A stretch of 64,000 nucleotides of DNA from Rutidosis leptorrhynchoides. Lineage: Eukaryota; Streptophyta; Magnoliopsida; Asterales; Asteraceae. Of the stretch, positions 45,001-55,072 are shown one piece after another (within the stretch, counting starts at the first letter, position 1; every line of letters begins with the position of its first letter). The stretch lies in contig NC_092341.1 in NCBI RefSeq assembly GCF_046630445.1, positions 261,815,001-261,879,000 of the forward strand, in the 5' to 3' direction. The notes below the pieces were generated by a model. That model was not told the DNA's origin, searched no databases, and worked only from the letters and a program-made list of their open reading frames with translations. The position numbers and the translations under genes were made by a program.

Positions 45001-45386
45001 TACAATTCCCAGGCGTGAACAGCCCAATCCCAGAAAACGCTGACGAATGGCGATGGGGAGCTAGGGCTTGGAAATTCGACTTACCTAGAAATCGATTATC
45101 AAATCATAGATCTGATAATTCAACCGAACCTGCAACCAGACCTCGTTATCATGAAGAAAGGTGGGGCCGTGATTATAGAGACGATGGTCCACCTGGAGTT
45201 GACCCTGTGTCATCAAGGTACCCTGGTTATGGGTCTAGAGAGTCGAGTTATGGTAGACGAAGTTCTTTGGTTCATGAAACGAGTTCGAGTCATGATGATG
45301 ACAGGTGGAGCCCGTACTCTTTTGAGTCTTCGTCTCACCGAAAGGACAGGAATGAAGACCGACATCATCATCGTAGTTGGAGGTAA
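42002..45386 (+). CDS. ZCCHC8: ZCCHC8-like zinc knuckle/PSP protein (NEXT complex), 8 coding exons
   Basis: Exons 42002-42320, 42490-42571, 42787-42856, 42991-43071, 43616-43752, 43906-44161, 44273-44336 and 44839-45386 all have GT/AG borders and keep frame, giving 518 residues. After an acidic N-terminus comes KRPRITVDEQQASVHVVYNS (about 112-131). A CX2CX4HX4C zinc knuckle follows (Cys240, Cys243, His248, Cys253; CFNCGSYSHALKEC). Next is a PSP domain (about 293-336, FDGLRPGVLDAETRKLLGLG then LDPPPWLNRM) and an Arg/Ser/His-rich tail. This order is that of ZCCHC8, the scaffold that joins the helicase MTR4/HEN2 to the nuclear exosome; Arabidopsis has two such proteins (At5g38600, At1g67210). 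The expected role is nuclear RNA surveillance. The stop codon overlaps a perfect splice donor (AG|GTAAGT at 45381-45388), so an alternative 3' end is possible. Confidence 0.92.
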
Positions 45387-46265
45387 GTCAACACACGCTA
45401 CATATAACATGTGATATCTTAGGTGAGATCAGGTTGGTAGCAAAAATATGCTTGTGCTTTTGTTAGTTTAGCCTCGGCCCAAGTATATTTATATTTATAT
45501 TTTAACTATTATTGGCTTTTCAAATTATAACTATATATACCCTTTGATTATTGTTTCTGTCAAGCGTACATTTTAGCTGTTGTACTTTATAGCCCTTAAG
45601 GTTTTCATATGTATGTTGTACACCTAATTAATCTATGGTGGGATTAGTTTTATATTTGTTGGTTTCTTTTTACTACTAAATTGACTGCGATTCATGGTTG
45701 CATTGTGATAATTGCATAATATTTCATATGTGACTCTATGATTTGAAGTCCCCAAATGTGTTATTAAAATGATAATGAATAAAATTTACATATCGTCCCT
45801 AGGTGCCACCTCTTAACCAGATAAGGGGATGCCTGCGTGTATCTTAACCAGAAATTTTTCTTGTTATGTAAATCTTAATTTTAATTATATAAAATGATGT
45901 GCTCGTGGGGCTTAATTAAACTTAATAATCTTCAGAGTAGAGTAGGGAGGTAAAAGCATACCACTTTCCTTTGGCATACACTCGAGAATAAATTTCTTGA
46001 ACATTTCTAACCTTAACTTGAAAAATGAGAATATGAAGGTGTGATATGACAAGTGAAATTGAAAAGAAAAAAGGAAAAATGTTTACAAAATTCATGGGAG
46101 GTGATACTTTCACCATTCAATTTTATATTTCTACCATCATTTGATGCCCTTTTAAAAAAAAATATTTATCATTAAATTCTAACAAGAAGTTTTTGGTATT
46201 TTAGAGCATTTAGTAGAATTACGTAAAAGTTGTGGTGAAAATATCAATTCTCAAAATTTATTTAA
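45387..46265 (+). other. 3' UTR and intergenic sequence
   Basis: This is T- and A-rich sequence after the ZCCHC8-like stop. The transcript end is not marked clearly. I see no further gene. Confidence 0.5.
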
Positions 46266-46267
46266 TA

Positions 46268-46657
46268 CTTCCTCTGTTCAAAAATAAATGTTATGTATGA
46301 CTTTGCATGGTCTTTCTTTTAAAATTTTAATTTCAAATATTATTATTTGTGTTATATAATATTTAATAAAAGTTATATTAATGAAAGGGGAACCATTTTA
46401 AATCGAATCTATTCACATATCTTTCATTAAATATTATGTAATACAAATAAAAATATTTAAAGTCAAAATATCAAAAGATTGACTTACAAAAGTCAAACAA
46501 TACACTTATGCCTCGTTTGGCTCACGAAATCCAATGGGATTCCTGCAGAATTGAAATGAAATCTAGACACGCGTTGTGTCTAAATTCAATTTCAATTCCG
46601 CCAGAATTTCATTGAATTCCATGAGCCAAACGGGGCCTTATATTGGAACGGAGGGAA
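46268..46657. mobile_element. Stowaway MITE, split by a Tourist MITE
   Basis: The left terminus CTTCCTCTGTTCAAAAATAA and the right terminus (reverse complement TTCCCTCCGTTCCAATAT) are typical Stowaway ends, with TA at both flanks. The interior is AT-rich. A second MITE at 46509-46637 interrupts it near the right end. Confidence 0.8.
46509..46637. mobile_element. Tourist-like MITE inside the Stowaway
   Basis: The 129-bp element has inverted ends TGCCTCGTTTGGCTCACG and (reverse complement) GGCCCCGTTTGGCTCATG. It is flanked by TTA on both sides (46506-46508 and 46638-46640), the duplication made by PIF/Harbinger transposases. Confidence 0.82.
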
Positions 46658-46681
46658 TAATGTACATTATTTAATAATGTA

Positions 46682-47316
46682 AAGAATGGTTTTTACGTTA
46701 AGGTTATTAGAGACTTTATTGATGACAGGATTCTACCTTAGATACAGGTGAATTTTTATTTGTTTAATATTATTCTGCGTAAAGTTAATATTTTTCTATG
46801 GAGACTCGCGATGGATACACTCCCGACTCGGTTAAAGTTTTCGATGAGAGGGCTGGAAATCATGTTTATAGCTTGTCCAACTTGCGGTAATACCGTGGAG
46901 TCTTGTGACCATGTGTTTTTACGTGTCTAATTGCTGAGCAACTTTGGACCAAATTTCGTGTGTGAACGAATTGGAATATGTCACCATTTCAATCATGGAA
47001 CAATTGGTTTCTTTGGTTTGAAGGATGGACTGCAGCGATTGCAAAGAAGGCGAATCTAGAAGCAATTGTGAGAGCTATGCTTTGGTGTATTAGGAGATAT
47101 AGAAACGAATTCTTGTTTAGTGTTGTACCCAATTGAGGAAAGATTGTTTATATGATAATATTTGTAATTTTTCTTTTCGTTGAGTAAATTATAGAGGTAA
47201 ACAAAAATTAAGCCGCAATATGTGGCTTATAAATTCCTTGTAATGGTTGGGTTGTTAGCCCGTTTCTAGATTCTTGTTAGCCGGTGTGTTTAATAGAATT
47301 TGACGTTCCAAAAAAA
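46682..47316 (+). pseudogene. LINE 3' end (reverse-transcriptase zinc-binding region)
   Basis: The translation reads FYVKVIRDFIDDRILP near 46690-46738, then KVNIFLWRLAMDTLPTRL and CPTCGNTVESCDHVF near 46780-46915, then LWTKFRV and WNNWFLWFEGW further on. This is the C-terminal zinc-binding domain of plant L1-type LINE polyproteins, interrupted by several stops and a frame change. It ends in a short A run at 47310-47316. The copy is 5'-truncated, as is usual for LINEs, and non-functional. Confidence 0.85.
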
Positions 47317-47872
47317 GGGTGGAGTGATAATTCACCTCCTAAGTAATTAATCCACACACATCATTTCACCAAGAATAATTTGCTTTTTTTGCTAAAATAA
47401 CGATTACTTCTAAAATAAAAGGATCTCCATAAATAGATGAAAAACGCTCAAATCGAGGAAATAAGATGCAACGAAGGGCTCGAAGAGAGTAATCAAACTA
47501 AATCAACCTAACTTATATGCTAACTTGAACCGAGCACAACGAACAAAAAACCAATGATATACAAAACAACAAGCCACATATCAAAGATCACAAAAACATT
47601 CTAATATAACAAATCTATAACTCAAAAAGTCAAAAGCAACCTAAAGGACCGATGACAAAACATAAACATTCACGAACAAATTAACCGGCTTTTGAATGCC
47701 GATTCTTGTTATTTCTTTTGTCCGGTCAAGAGGTTATCCTGTCAACCTTTTCAATATGCACTCTTTTTCCTCTACTAGATTAAAAGTTGAAAGAACTGTA
47801 GGCCGAGCTACCATTTATAATGGGTCCCGGAGCGCACAGAGGTATCAAATGAAGATCCGTCAAACCAAGAAC
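47317..47872. other. No gene seen
   Basis: This is AT-rich intergenic sequence with short chance frames. No terminal repeats or conserved motifs were noticed. Confidence 0.5.
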
Positions 47873-48105
47873 AAGGAGTTGGCGTAGTGGTAGTGAATTG
47901 TTTTCTCATATGAGAGGTCAGTGGTTCGACTCCCACTCGCTGCAAAATTTCCCTTGTTGTTGCTCGTCCATTTTCATGGACCTCGGATGTTGCAGACGTC
48001 TTGCGTTCGGGCTTCATCCGAGGGGGTTTTACCACATGTGATGCCCGTATGGATTCGTCATGTGGGTTTCCTCCTGATGGGCGGTAGAATTGTAATGATT
48101 TGTTC
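47873..48105 (+). mobile_element. tRNA-derived SINE
   Basis: An A box (TGGCGTAGTGG, 47880-47890) and a perfect B box (GGTTCGACTCC, 47923-47933) lie 32 bp apart, as in tRNA-headed SINEs. They are followed by a ~170-bp unrelated body ending near GTAATGATTTG. The head lacks a matching acceptor stem, so it is not a tRNA gene. A degraded relative lies at 54556-54679. The ends are approximate; I found no clean target duplication. Confidence 0.75.
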
Positions 48106-48172
48106 CAAAGAAATTTATCGGGTGGGTGGGTGTACTGTTGACATCGTGTTTGACCCCGTCAATGACTCCTAA

Positions 48173-48630
48173 CTAGGGCTGTAAACGAGCCGAGCCGAGC
48201 CCGAACACTGCCAAGCTCAAGCTCGGCTCATTTAAGTTTCAAAAAGCTCGAGCTCGACTCATTAATCATATAATATTATTTTTCTTTATAAAATTTAAAT
48301 TATTTATATTTCATATTTATTATTTTTGTAATTTTTATCCAAATATAATAAGATTTAGCATTATTTACAACTACTATTGATATCATAGTAATTATTATAA
48401 ATATATATTAAATTATTAAATTATTTAATATTTTGATGTATATAAATGAAAAACTCGTATAGGCTCGCGAGCTTGTTCGAGTTCGAGATATGAAGCTCGA
48501 GCTCGATTACTAAACGAGCTCTAAATAAAGTTCAAGCTCGGGCTCGAGCTCGTTTAGGCTTGGCTCGAATCGAGCTTTTAACGAGTCGAGCTCCAGTAGC
48601 TCGCGAGTAGCTCGAATCATTTACAGCTTT
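48173..48630. mobile_element. hAT-like non-autonomous element, AGCTCG-rich
   Basis: The termini CTAGGGCTGTAAACG and (reverse complement) AAAGCTGTAAATG are inverted. They are flanked by ACTCCTAA and ACTCCCAC (6 of 8 equal), fitting the 8-bp duplication of hAT elements. The ends are packed with GAGCTCGAGCTCG-type repeats and the 200-bp centre is AT-rich. The right duplication ends 7 bp before the stop codon of the small ORF at 48645. Confidence 0.7.
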
Positions 48631-48644
48631 ACTCCCACCCGCCG

Positions 48645-48848
48645 TTAGAAAAAAGAAAAAAGATCCGCCAAACCTTTAAAAAAGCCTTTACCATTTTCAA
48701 TCGGGATATCCAGATCCTCTTCATCCCTTTGCACGAACCATCCCGTATCCTTCTTTGCCAATTGTGAGTAATCATTATGACCCATTTTTAGGATTTGACG
48801 TCTTAAGTCTACCTTGTTCGTAGAAGTAGAAAAATCGGTTGTTTGCAT
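48645..48848 (-). CDS. Small unrecognised ORF, 67 aa
   Basis: From the ATG at 48848 the frame runs 67 codons to TAA. The protein begins MQTTDFSTSTNKVDLRRQIL and continues through HNDYSQLAKKDTGWFVQRDE to a Gly/Phe/Leu-rich end (GFFKGLADLFSFF). Its amino-acid make-up is balanced and unlike the low-complexity chance frames around it, so it may be a real small gene or the last exon of one. I recognise no domain. A hAT-like element ends just after its stop. Confidence 0.4.
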   Translation of the reverse strand: MQTTDFSTSTNKVDLRRQILKMGHNDYSQLAKKDTGWFVQRDEEDLDIPIENGKGFFKGLADLFSFF

Positions 48849-49831
48849 CTTCAATATTTCAATTTAAAACGGGTTCTCAACTAAAACTAATCAATTAATC
48901 ACAATACTAATATCCCTTACTAGATTAGTGTCGAAGTGGTATCATGTTTTAGCCAAATAACTGATTAACTAAATCATATTGAATTAAATTTTTATCCTTT
49001 TGAAGTCAAGTATAATTACATAAGTTGGTTAAGTAAAGTCCGTTAATTTATGAGAAGCAAATGCTCGGAGTTAGGTTTAACAAATTAAGAGGAACAGTGT
49101 ATAAAGGACTTATTCTGCAAAAACATACCAAATACAATCATCATAATTGGTCTATTAAAGTCATTTAGGGTTTTCCTTGATTTTAGTGTGTTTTTTTTTA
49201 AGCCATACCCTGCAACTGCATCAACCTTCACATCTTCCCTAATTTGTCTTTCCCAATTTACCCTCTCTTTTTTCAAACTCACATATCATATAATTCCACA
49301 TATACAATAATAGTACCAATTTATGATTTATTTATCAAATTTAAGGAAAAGCATAATAATAGGTGCTTGCTTACTAATTTTAGAAATAAACTATGCCATT
49401 AATTGCATAAGATCAGATACATAACTTTCGGAGATCTAACGACATATACCTAAAAATCAGGTTTCTATGTCCTATTTGTCTCTATGGTATTTCAGATTGA
49501 TGCATCAAAAACATTAGTTTGTATCACTATAAAAGAGGGTTGATTGGTTGTTATAACTTATATTTAGGTTAATGATTTGATTGATAATATGGAGGGCGTT
49601 CAAAAAAGTGTCATTTGTAATTTTTGTAAACCAACCTCCGTTTCGGAGCAGGTTAAAAAACCGAGAAATGAAAGGAAAAAAAAATTGACACAGGTCGAGG
49701 AGTTGAAGGTGTTTGACGATTCATCAAAGACACTTAAGCGTTTTTGAATTGGGCGTTGATAGTTTTCCTTTTAGTCTTTAGATGTTTCTTATTCTTCCCG
49801 TAATCGGTTAAATTAGATTTCATCTTTTGTA
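48849..49831. other. No gene seen
   Basis: This is AT-rich sequence upstream of the small ORF. A 65-codon minus-strand frame at 49085-49282 starts at GTG and shows no family signal. Confidence 0.45.
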
Positions 49832-49839
49832 TCGAAAGG

Positions 49840-50167
49840 CAGGGGCGGAAATATGTGGGGGCAGGTTGGGGCGCCCGCCCCCGGTGGATTTGTAGTTTTC
49901 AGTGCAAAAATTTTGGATTATTCGATTTTGCCTTTAGTGGATTTTTTTCCTCAAAAGTCTTCATATTTTGCCCCCAAAGCCTCCGTGTTTTGCCCAAAAG
50001 CTTCCGTATTTTGCTCAAAGCCTTTGTATTTTGATCAAAAACCTCCGTATTTTGCGCAAAAACCTCCATATTTTGTCTAAAAACCTTCATATTTTGCCCA
50101 AAAAGATCTGCTACGCTTTTAAAAAGAATTTGGCCCCCGGCGAAAAAAATTCCTGCTTCCAACACTG
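49840..50167. mobile_element. hAT-type non-autonomous element with internal minisatellite
   Basis: The 328-bp element has termini CAGGGGCGGAAATATG and (reverse complement) CAGTGTTGGAAGCAGG. It is flanked by TCGAAAGG (49832-49839) and TCAAAAGG (50168-50175), an 8-bp duplication with one difference. GCGCCCGCCCCC and GGCCCCCGGCG sit just inside the ends. The centre is a seven-unit 21-bp repeat. The open frames across it come from the repeat and are not genes. Confidence 0.78.
49959..50105 (+). repeat. 21-bp minisatellite, about seven units
   Basis: Units vary around CTCCGTATTTTGCCCAAAAGC. Because 21 is a multiple of three, the array is open in several frames and reads as a KPPYFAQ-like seven-residue repeat, which explains the long overlapping frames here. 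Confidence 0.85.
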
Positions 50168-50175
50168 TCAAAAGG

Positions 50176-52401
50176 TTCCTTTTTGTGTCTCGTTGGTCTT
50201 TGTCTTTATAGTTGGTGTTTCAAGCCTTTTTAGGTTTAGTTTAGCGTCGCTTGGTCTCGGTTTTCATGGTTTGTATGTTTTAAGAAGGTTTCATTTTTTG
50301 GATGAATTTTCTTTTGTTAAATAAAAGTTTATCCGTTTTTTCGAATTTTTTTTTTTATATTTAGGTTAATTCCATGACTTTACCACTAAATCTATTTATG
50401 TTATCAAAAACCTATTTATGTTATCAAAAACTAAAAGAAAAAGAATACAAGAATTCACATTGATTTATATATGTATGACACTATACTGTATAGTCTACAT
50501 CAGTTTCCTGATTACAAGATAAGTTGTAAAATTTCATAACTATAAGCCAAATGGAAATAAAGAAAAAAGATTTGGGCTAGTTTTCAGCACCTACTTGTGT
50601 ACTTCAATTAATTCGTTTTACATTACAGACATATATAAAAATAGCAGTAATTAAAATTACTCAATGGTTTAACTGTTCATTTGTTTAGCTTAATTTGTAA
50701 GTCAATCGATCTTTGAATTATTTTAATTAATTACTGGTATATGTACAAACCCGGCCTATACTACGGAGTTGGGTCTGTTTTATAATTGAATCGTATTAGT
50801 AGATCAATGTAACTCAGAAAAGCAATGTAATATCTTCATATTTAATAATAATAATATCTTCATTAATTCTAGGTTATATGATTATGGCATGCTAAGTGAC
50901 TAGAACCATACCCTGATCTGGACATCAAATAAACAAAAGATTTAGTTTACATTTAATCTGTAACGGATTTATATAATATATAATAGTATAAACATTCTAG
51001 GTTATAAGAATATGGCATGCTAAGTCACTAGGACCATGCCCTAATCTGGATATATAAGAATAAACTAATGATTTCAGTTTATATTAAATTCAATATATGT
51101 ATATAAAAGGTACCGAAGATAGAAGTTTAATACTAGTAGATTAATTAAATTCACACGTGGACAAGCTAGATTAATTATGAGATGTCAACATCAATGATGA
51201 TCCTGATCCCGACTACAATATAAAACTCAGTCAACTACCTTTTATACCTACTAAAACTACTTATAAACAGTGAAAATCTACTTACGTGTCGGCAGACATA
51301 ACCCATAACCCATATATATATATGATGATGATGATGATTAAACTTCCGTTTTTATATCACACAATTTTTATCTTTTTACACTTAATAATATATTAATACT
51401 AATATAGTAATATTAATACTGTATTGTGGTTTCAGTATTAGCAATGTGAAATCTAGCTAGACTAACATTACATACATATAATTTGATGGCACACTTGAGC
51501 CCATATGTTATTTTGAACTGATACTGCTGTTTGGTTTGGGTTGATGCAATTCCATATAATGATTTTTCATCCAAAGACACAAATTTAGTGAAAGACTAAA
51601 ACAAGAAGCTATGTTAGTCAATGTTACAAGAAGCTATGTTAGTCAATGTTACTCTAGAAAGACTAAAACAGAAAGACGTAACAGGATATATGCTCGGCTT
51701 CAGCGCGCTCACTTTGCCTAATTAAGTGGTTAAGTTCGATCACATCAAGTAAGAAGCTAGATAAATTAAACAAGGAAATTACACCAGCGAAAATATAACG
51801 ATAATAGAGATGAACACAGTTTTCAAGCTCATTCAATCCAATTTAATATTTTATCACTTATCAAGAAATGCTATATGTTTTACTTCATCTTGGATAGTAA
51901 CATTATTCTTTACTACATCGAATAGTTTCTTAAGGGCTTTCGGATCAATATAGACCAACCTCAATAAGTTACAACATTTGAGCATCATCTAGTTAACTAA
52001 TCATATATCATAAATATATGCACACAAAACAACAGTTCAGGCCTTTATGTTCCATATATATTTTTCATTCATTCTCAAGATACCAAAGAGAGGATATATA
52101 TATATAGCTTAACATGTTACATTTTTAATCAGCTAGTTGCAATATCCACAAAGGTAATTAACATGGTCAACAACTTAACAGCAGCAATATTGACAAGAGT
52201 ATATATAATCAAGAGAAATAATTAGAAGCACTTTAATACATCCATTATCTTGGTCAAATTGATTGATGGTATATGACTAATCAACAATGATATAATTAAA
52301 CTTACATCATTACTACATTAATGCTCCAGATCCACCATTAAATTAATTACACTTATCACTAAGCTGTGTCGAAATGATATTCTCCTATACTTATTCAAAG
52401 T
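50176..52401. other. Intergenic region, no gene; two local duplications
   Basis: There is no supported gene here. Two copies of a ~95-bp block (50866-50958 and 50994-51090, both beginning ATTCTAGGTTAT and containing ATGGCATGCTAAGT) lie 128 bp apart. A 25-bp unit is perfectly duplicated in tandem at 51601-51650. The region is AT-rich with short TA and GATG repeats (for example 51321-51338). Confidence 0.55.
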
Positions 52402-53329
52402 TCAGTTCTGCAAATTAAATCAAAGCAAACAAACATTTAATTTAGTATTAGCTACATGTATGTCTGAATGATTAGCAACTCACCTTTTCCAGATCTAAAC
52501 TTACATGATCATTACTCATCTGCTCATAATGAAATGCACTAATCTGAAAGCTTGAACCTTTATTATCATTTTGTGATTCAAATTGACACCAACTGCTTGA
52601 TTCGCAACCAACATCAAGCTTTTTAACACGCCCTTTTTCTTTAGTCCTTTCTCTAGCTCTTGCTCTTGCCTCCGCCCTTGACCGGTCCCTAGTAACATTA
52701 TTTTCTTGAAAAACTCTACCTTTACATTTTTTTACCATTTTCTTCTTATTTTTCCCATCAACACACTTGGCCCTCACAGCCAATTTCTTTTTCTTACCCT
52801 TATTTTCAATGGTTTCAAGAAACTTAATTTTAGATTCATCAGTAACAGTTGAAGATGAGCAGTTTTTGGTTTCTTCAACCAACTCTTTAATCGCGATAAG
52901 GGAATTAGTAAGAAGCCAATCTAGGGTTTTGCTTGCTTTATCAAACCCAAGCAAATCTTGAAGACAGAAGAATTTTCGCGCGATGTCAATTGACAATCTT
53001 ACCCTTCGATCTCTTGGACCTTGAGCTGTGTAGATCTTACTATGCCCTTCTTTCTTTAAAGAAGTAGCTACTTTTTTCTTATATGGAGATATTACTGAAT
53101 CTAAAAGATCATCATTATTTTGATTACACTGCAACACAATAGAATCTTGTTTGTCTGTTAAAACATTGTCTATGATCTGAGGCTCAGCAGGACTTGAATT
53201 GTAGGTATGAAGATGAAAGTCAAATGGGTCAAAATAAAAATCAGTTCTTTCATGATTAAAGAAATAATTAGGAGAGAAGACATTACTGGTGAATGAGGGA
53301 AGATGTGGATATGGATTTGAGGAAGACAT
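52402..53329 (-). CDS. CYC2-like: CYC2-like TCP transcription factor, 2 coding exons
   Basis: Exon 1 (53329-52484) encodes 282 residues. A GTGAGT donor and a TTTGCAG acceptor lead to exon 2, which supplies only one codon and TGA (52407-52402); a short last exon is usual in CYC genes. The TCP domain spans about 92-150 ([28 protein letters not shown], then helices with [12 protein letters not shown]). An Arg-rich R domain lies at about 214-231 ([17 protein letters not shown]). Both together mark the CYC/TB1 class. The [15 protein letters not shown] form is one I associate with Asteraceae CYC2 genes, which act in the nucleus and set ray-floret identity and petal asymmetry. The start follows the conserved SSSNPYPHL; an in-frame ATG 32 codons upstream (53425) would add a hydrophobic stretch. 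The exact CYC2 subclade cannot be given. Confidence 0.93.
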
Positions 53330-53617
53330 TGTAAATTTGTAGATTAGTAGATTAAAATAAAAAATAAAAAATTTAACTACATAAACAAATTCATTAGCAG
53401 AAGAAGATATGTTCAAAAATTTCATTAAGGGTTTGTGTTCTAACTTGAATTAAGCAAAGCTTCTCCACCATTGTATTTTTTTGGTTTTCTGTGGGCATGT
53501 TCTTTTTAGGGTGTATTAAGTACAATGTTGATTCTACTAGTACCTACTCTGAAATATTTAAAGTAATTTGTACCATATGAATTTAAATGATTTGATGTAC
53601 AAAATATAGGGTCATAA
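53330..53617 (-). promoter_or_regulatory. Upstream region of the CYC2-like gene
   Basis: Only 288 bp separate the start codon from the CACTA-type element. An in-frame ATG lies at 53425-53423. No convincing TATA box was found. The proximal promoter may therefore lie partly in, or beyond, transposon sequence. Confidence 0.45.
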
Positions 53618-54023
53618 CACTACAATAAATTTGCTAATTAACCAGCTATAAATTTACACACTTTTAAAAAGTGTTTACTTTTTTGTTAAATTTCTAATAC
53701 TTGTAAATATGTGTAAATGTATTACATGTATAAGTGTAAAATATCGTTATAGTTTCACACATAAAAGTGTAGGAAAAAAAGGTCATACTAATTTGTGTGT
53801 ATAATCATAAATATAACCACACTTAATAGTGTTAAGTAAATTTTGTTGCACTAGATTTGTTCACGCTCCCAGTGTGTGAAGAAATGATGTGTAACAAATT
53901 TTACTCACATTTTTAAATGTGATCAAATTTGTGTTTGTACACACTAATAAGTGTGAACAAACTTTTCCTACAATTTTAAGTGTTAATATTTAAATAACAT
54001 TCAACATTTATAAATGTAGCAAA

Positions 54024-54099
<76 letters not shown>

Positions 54100-54181
54100 T
54101 GTGAAGAATTTGATAAAAAACTCACACTTTATTGCAATTGTGTAAAAATATGCGTGAACAATTGATAAATTTGTTGTATTG
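53618..54181. mobile_element. CACTA-type non-autonomous element
   Basis: The left end CACTACAATAAATTTGC and the right end (reverse complement CAATACAACAAATTTATC) are inverted. TAA flanks both sides (53615-53617 and 54182-54184), the 3-bp duplication of CACTA elements. Subterminal ACACTT/AAGTGT motifs occur repeatedly in both orientations, another family habit. There is no transposase. A 72-bp TA array sits inside. Confidence 0.8.
54026..54097. repeat. TA microsatellite inside the CACTA element
   Basis: An uninterrupted TA run of about 36 units within the right half of the CACTA-type element; it is probably length-variable. Confidence 0.95.
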
Positions 54182-54184
54182 TAA

Positions 54185-54555
54185 ATATATTGTGACAATT
54201 TTCAAAAATGTTTTACAAGTGTTACAATTTAAATAACTCATTACACATAAACGCTTATTAATCATGTAAGTATAAAAGTTCAGGATTATTGAGCTACTAG
54301 TATTATAGTTTATATTAGAAATTAGAGATAAAATGAAAGAAATGTGATTTGTTAACCACTACCTTTTTATTGATCTAGTACTAAATTATATGTTTAATTT
54401 TGTTGTAATGCACAACGTGTATGCTAAACATTGATTAAGTTATAAAACATCCGAACTATATCATCTAATCAAACCCCTTATCAAAACCCTCTCGTGATTA
54501 AAGTAATATATTGATACTACGAGTATATTACTAAGCTCTTTTATATAAATTAAAC
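54185..54555. other. No gene seen
   Basis: This is AT-rich sequence between the CACTA-type element and a degraded SINE. Nothing is recognised. Confidence 0.5.
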
Positions 54556-54679
54556 AGCCACTGTGGACATTGATCAAACGGTAATACATTCAACCGCAAG
54601 GTGTTGGAGTATTGAGTTCGACGCTCATGTGCTGCAAAAATATTTCTCTTGTTGTTACTCGCTCATTTCACGGGTCTCA
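54556..54679 (+). mobile_element. Degraded SINE copy
   Basis: It shares the order GAGTTCGAC (decayed B box), GTGCTGCAAAA, then CTTGTTGTTACTCG and CTCATTT with the SINE at 47873-48105. The 3' part is missing; it stops where an LTR start (TGTGACGACC) begins. Confidence 0.6.
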
Positions 54680-54850
54680 TGTGACGACCAGGAAATTTCC
54701 GACCAAATTTAAACTTAATCTTAATATGGTTTTGACACGATAAGCAAAGTCTATTAAACTGAGTTTCAAAATTTTGAACTGTTGTTATACATTCATTTAA
54801 ACTTTGACTATTCCCGAGGATTCACGAACAATTGTTTGTAAGTAAATATG

Positions 54851-54933
<83 letters not shown>

Positions 54934-55007
54934 CTTTGGATTAATAAAGTACACTTTAAAAATGAAAGATAATATTAGAATAATATTAGAATGGATATAA
55001 ATATATG

Positions 55008-55066
<59 letters not shown>
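54680..55066 (+). repeat. LTR fragment (TGTGACGACC type) with TA arrays
   Basis: It begins TGTGACGACCAGGAAATTTC, the LTR start of another Asteraceae chromovirus family as I remember it, and continues with CCCGAGGATTCACGAACAA near 54815. It then runs into two long TA arrays (about 54853-54932 and 55010-55066). The rest of that LTR is missing, so this is a truncated fragment. Confidence 0.6.

Positions 55067-55070
<4 letters not shown>
55010..55070. repeat. TA microsatellite
   Basis: A TA run of about 30 units abuts the plastid-derived fragment; the last ATAT also fits the rpl2 sequence, so the junction shows microhomology. Confidence 0.9.

Positions 55071-55072
<2 letters not shown>

Noticed and set aside
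47873-47950. Possible tRNA gene (good A and B boxes)
   Set aside because: There is no pairing acceptor stem and it continues into a SINE body that recurs at 54556; it is a SINE head.
49085-49282. 65-codon minus-strand frame considered as an upstream exon of the 48645-48848 ORF
   Set aside because: It starts at GTG, has no family similarity, and no convincing splice pair links it to the downstream ORF.
49899-50324. Three overlapping 75-118-codon frames
   Set aside because: They are produced by the 21-bp repeat inside a hAT-type element.
54026-55070. Long TA arrays considered as a CRISPR-like or replication-origin signal
   Set aside because: They are plain TA microsatellites without spacers or other origin features in a plant nuclear context.
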